DNA of 64,000 nt from Candidatus Electryonea clarkiae (GTDB taxonomy: Bacteria > Electryoneota > Electryoneia > Electryoneales > Electryoneaceae), in the NCBI GenBank assembly GCA_030765455.1, contig JAVCCM010000051.1, positions 21,909 to 85,908 on the forward strand, in the 5' to 3' direction. Positions 63,876 through 64,000 of this stretch are shown one piece after another (the first letter of the stretch is position 1; each line of letters begins with the position of its first letter). The translations under genes and the position numbers were made by a program. The notes beneath the pieces are model-generated. The model was given only the letters and a program-made list of their open reading frames with translations. It searched no databases and was not told the DNA's origin.

Positions 63876-64000
63876 ATCGAGTAGGGTGAGGCGGAGTGAT
63901 CTACTTCGCCTCATCCCTCTCACAGAACCGTACGTACGGTTCACGTATACGGCTCCTGTTTACTTTCCCTTGATATTTCAGACAGAACACCCTGTTTTCA
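63876..64000 (-). mobile_element. Group II intron, 3' end (domains V and VI); remainder outside window
   Basis: On the minus strand, domain V reads GAGCCGTAT ... ACGTACGGTTC with a short loop between, the hallmark stem of group II introns. Domain VI follows with GATGAGGCG paired to CGCCTCA, then GAG paired to CTC with an unpaired adenosine 7 bases before the 3' end, where the branch point is expected. The intron ends CTACTCGAT at 63876. The catalytic 5' domains and any reverse transcriptase/maturase gene lie beyond 64000. Confidence 0.85.

Overview
The window looks like chromosomal DNA from a member of the Fibrobacteres-Chlorobi-Bacteroidetes (FCB) superphylum or one of its uncultured relatives. 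Five to six large secreted proteins end in, or carry remnants of, the type IX secretion (T9SS) C-terminal sorting domain (YPNPFN motif followed by a short beta sandwich and a basic tail). TolB-like propeller proteins, giant choice-of-anchor/HYDIN-type repeat proteins and DUF5683-like domains are also typical of that group. I cannot name the species. The DNA is moderately AT-rich and no tRNA or rRNA gene was recognised.

Left part (1-27.6 kb, minus strand): a run of envelope genes read leftwards. In transcription order these are a class III adenylate cyclase with PEGA-like extracytoplasmic domains, a TolB-like propeller protein, a 4684-residue lipoprotein made of about 38 beta-sandwich repeats, a propeller plus DUF5683-like protein, a small helical secreted protein, and a dipeptide/oligopeptide ABC importer (binding protein, two permeases, ATPase cut by the window edge). 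A terminator-like hairpin separates the binding protein from the permeases.

Middle (27.6-34.4 kb): a possible structured RNA, an HU protein with a clear terminator, a DMT transporter overlapping a LicC-like nucleotidyltransferase (both with TTG starts), a secreted protein of unknown function, a secreted beta-helix T9SS cargo, and a stretch rich in intergenic repeats.

34.4-43.4 kb (plus strand): a tightly packed twelve-gene operon in which almost every gene overlaps or abuts the next: ecfT, truA, transaldolase-like, htrA-like protease, purB, purC, psd, pssA, purS, purQ, tatC, tatA. It couples purine synthesis, phosphatidylethanolamine synthesis, envelope protein quality control and Tat export.

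Right part (43.4-64 kb): secreted T9SS cargo genes (FG-GAP propellers, a beta-helix-like protein, a C25-like peptidase of 1700 residues, an LVIVD-type propeller), a secreted lysine-rich protein, and a compact cluster of four different ferritin-like proteins. The last cargo gene is cut by an in-frame TAG that removes the end of its sorting domain, and an orphan sorting-domain remnant lies just upstream of it. The right edge holds the 3' end (domains V and VI) of a group II intron on the minus strand.
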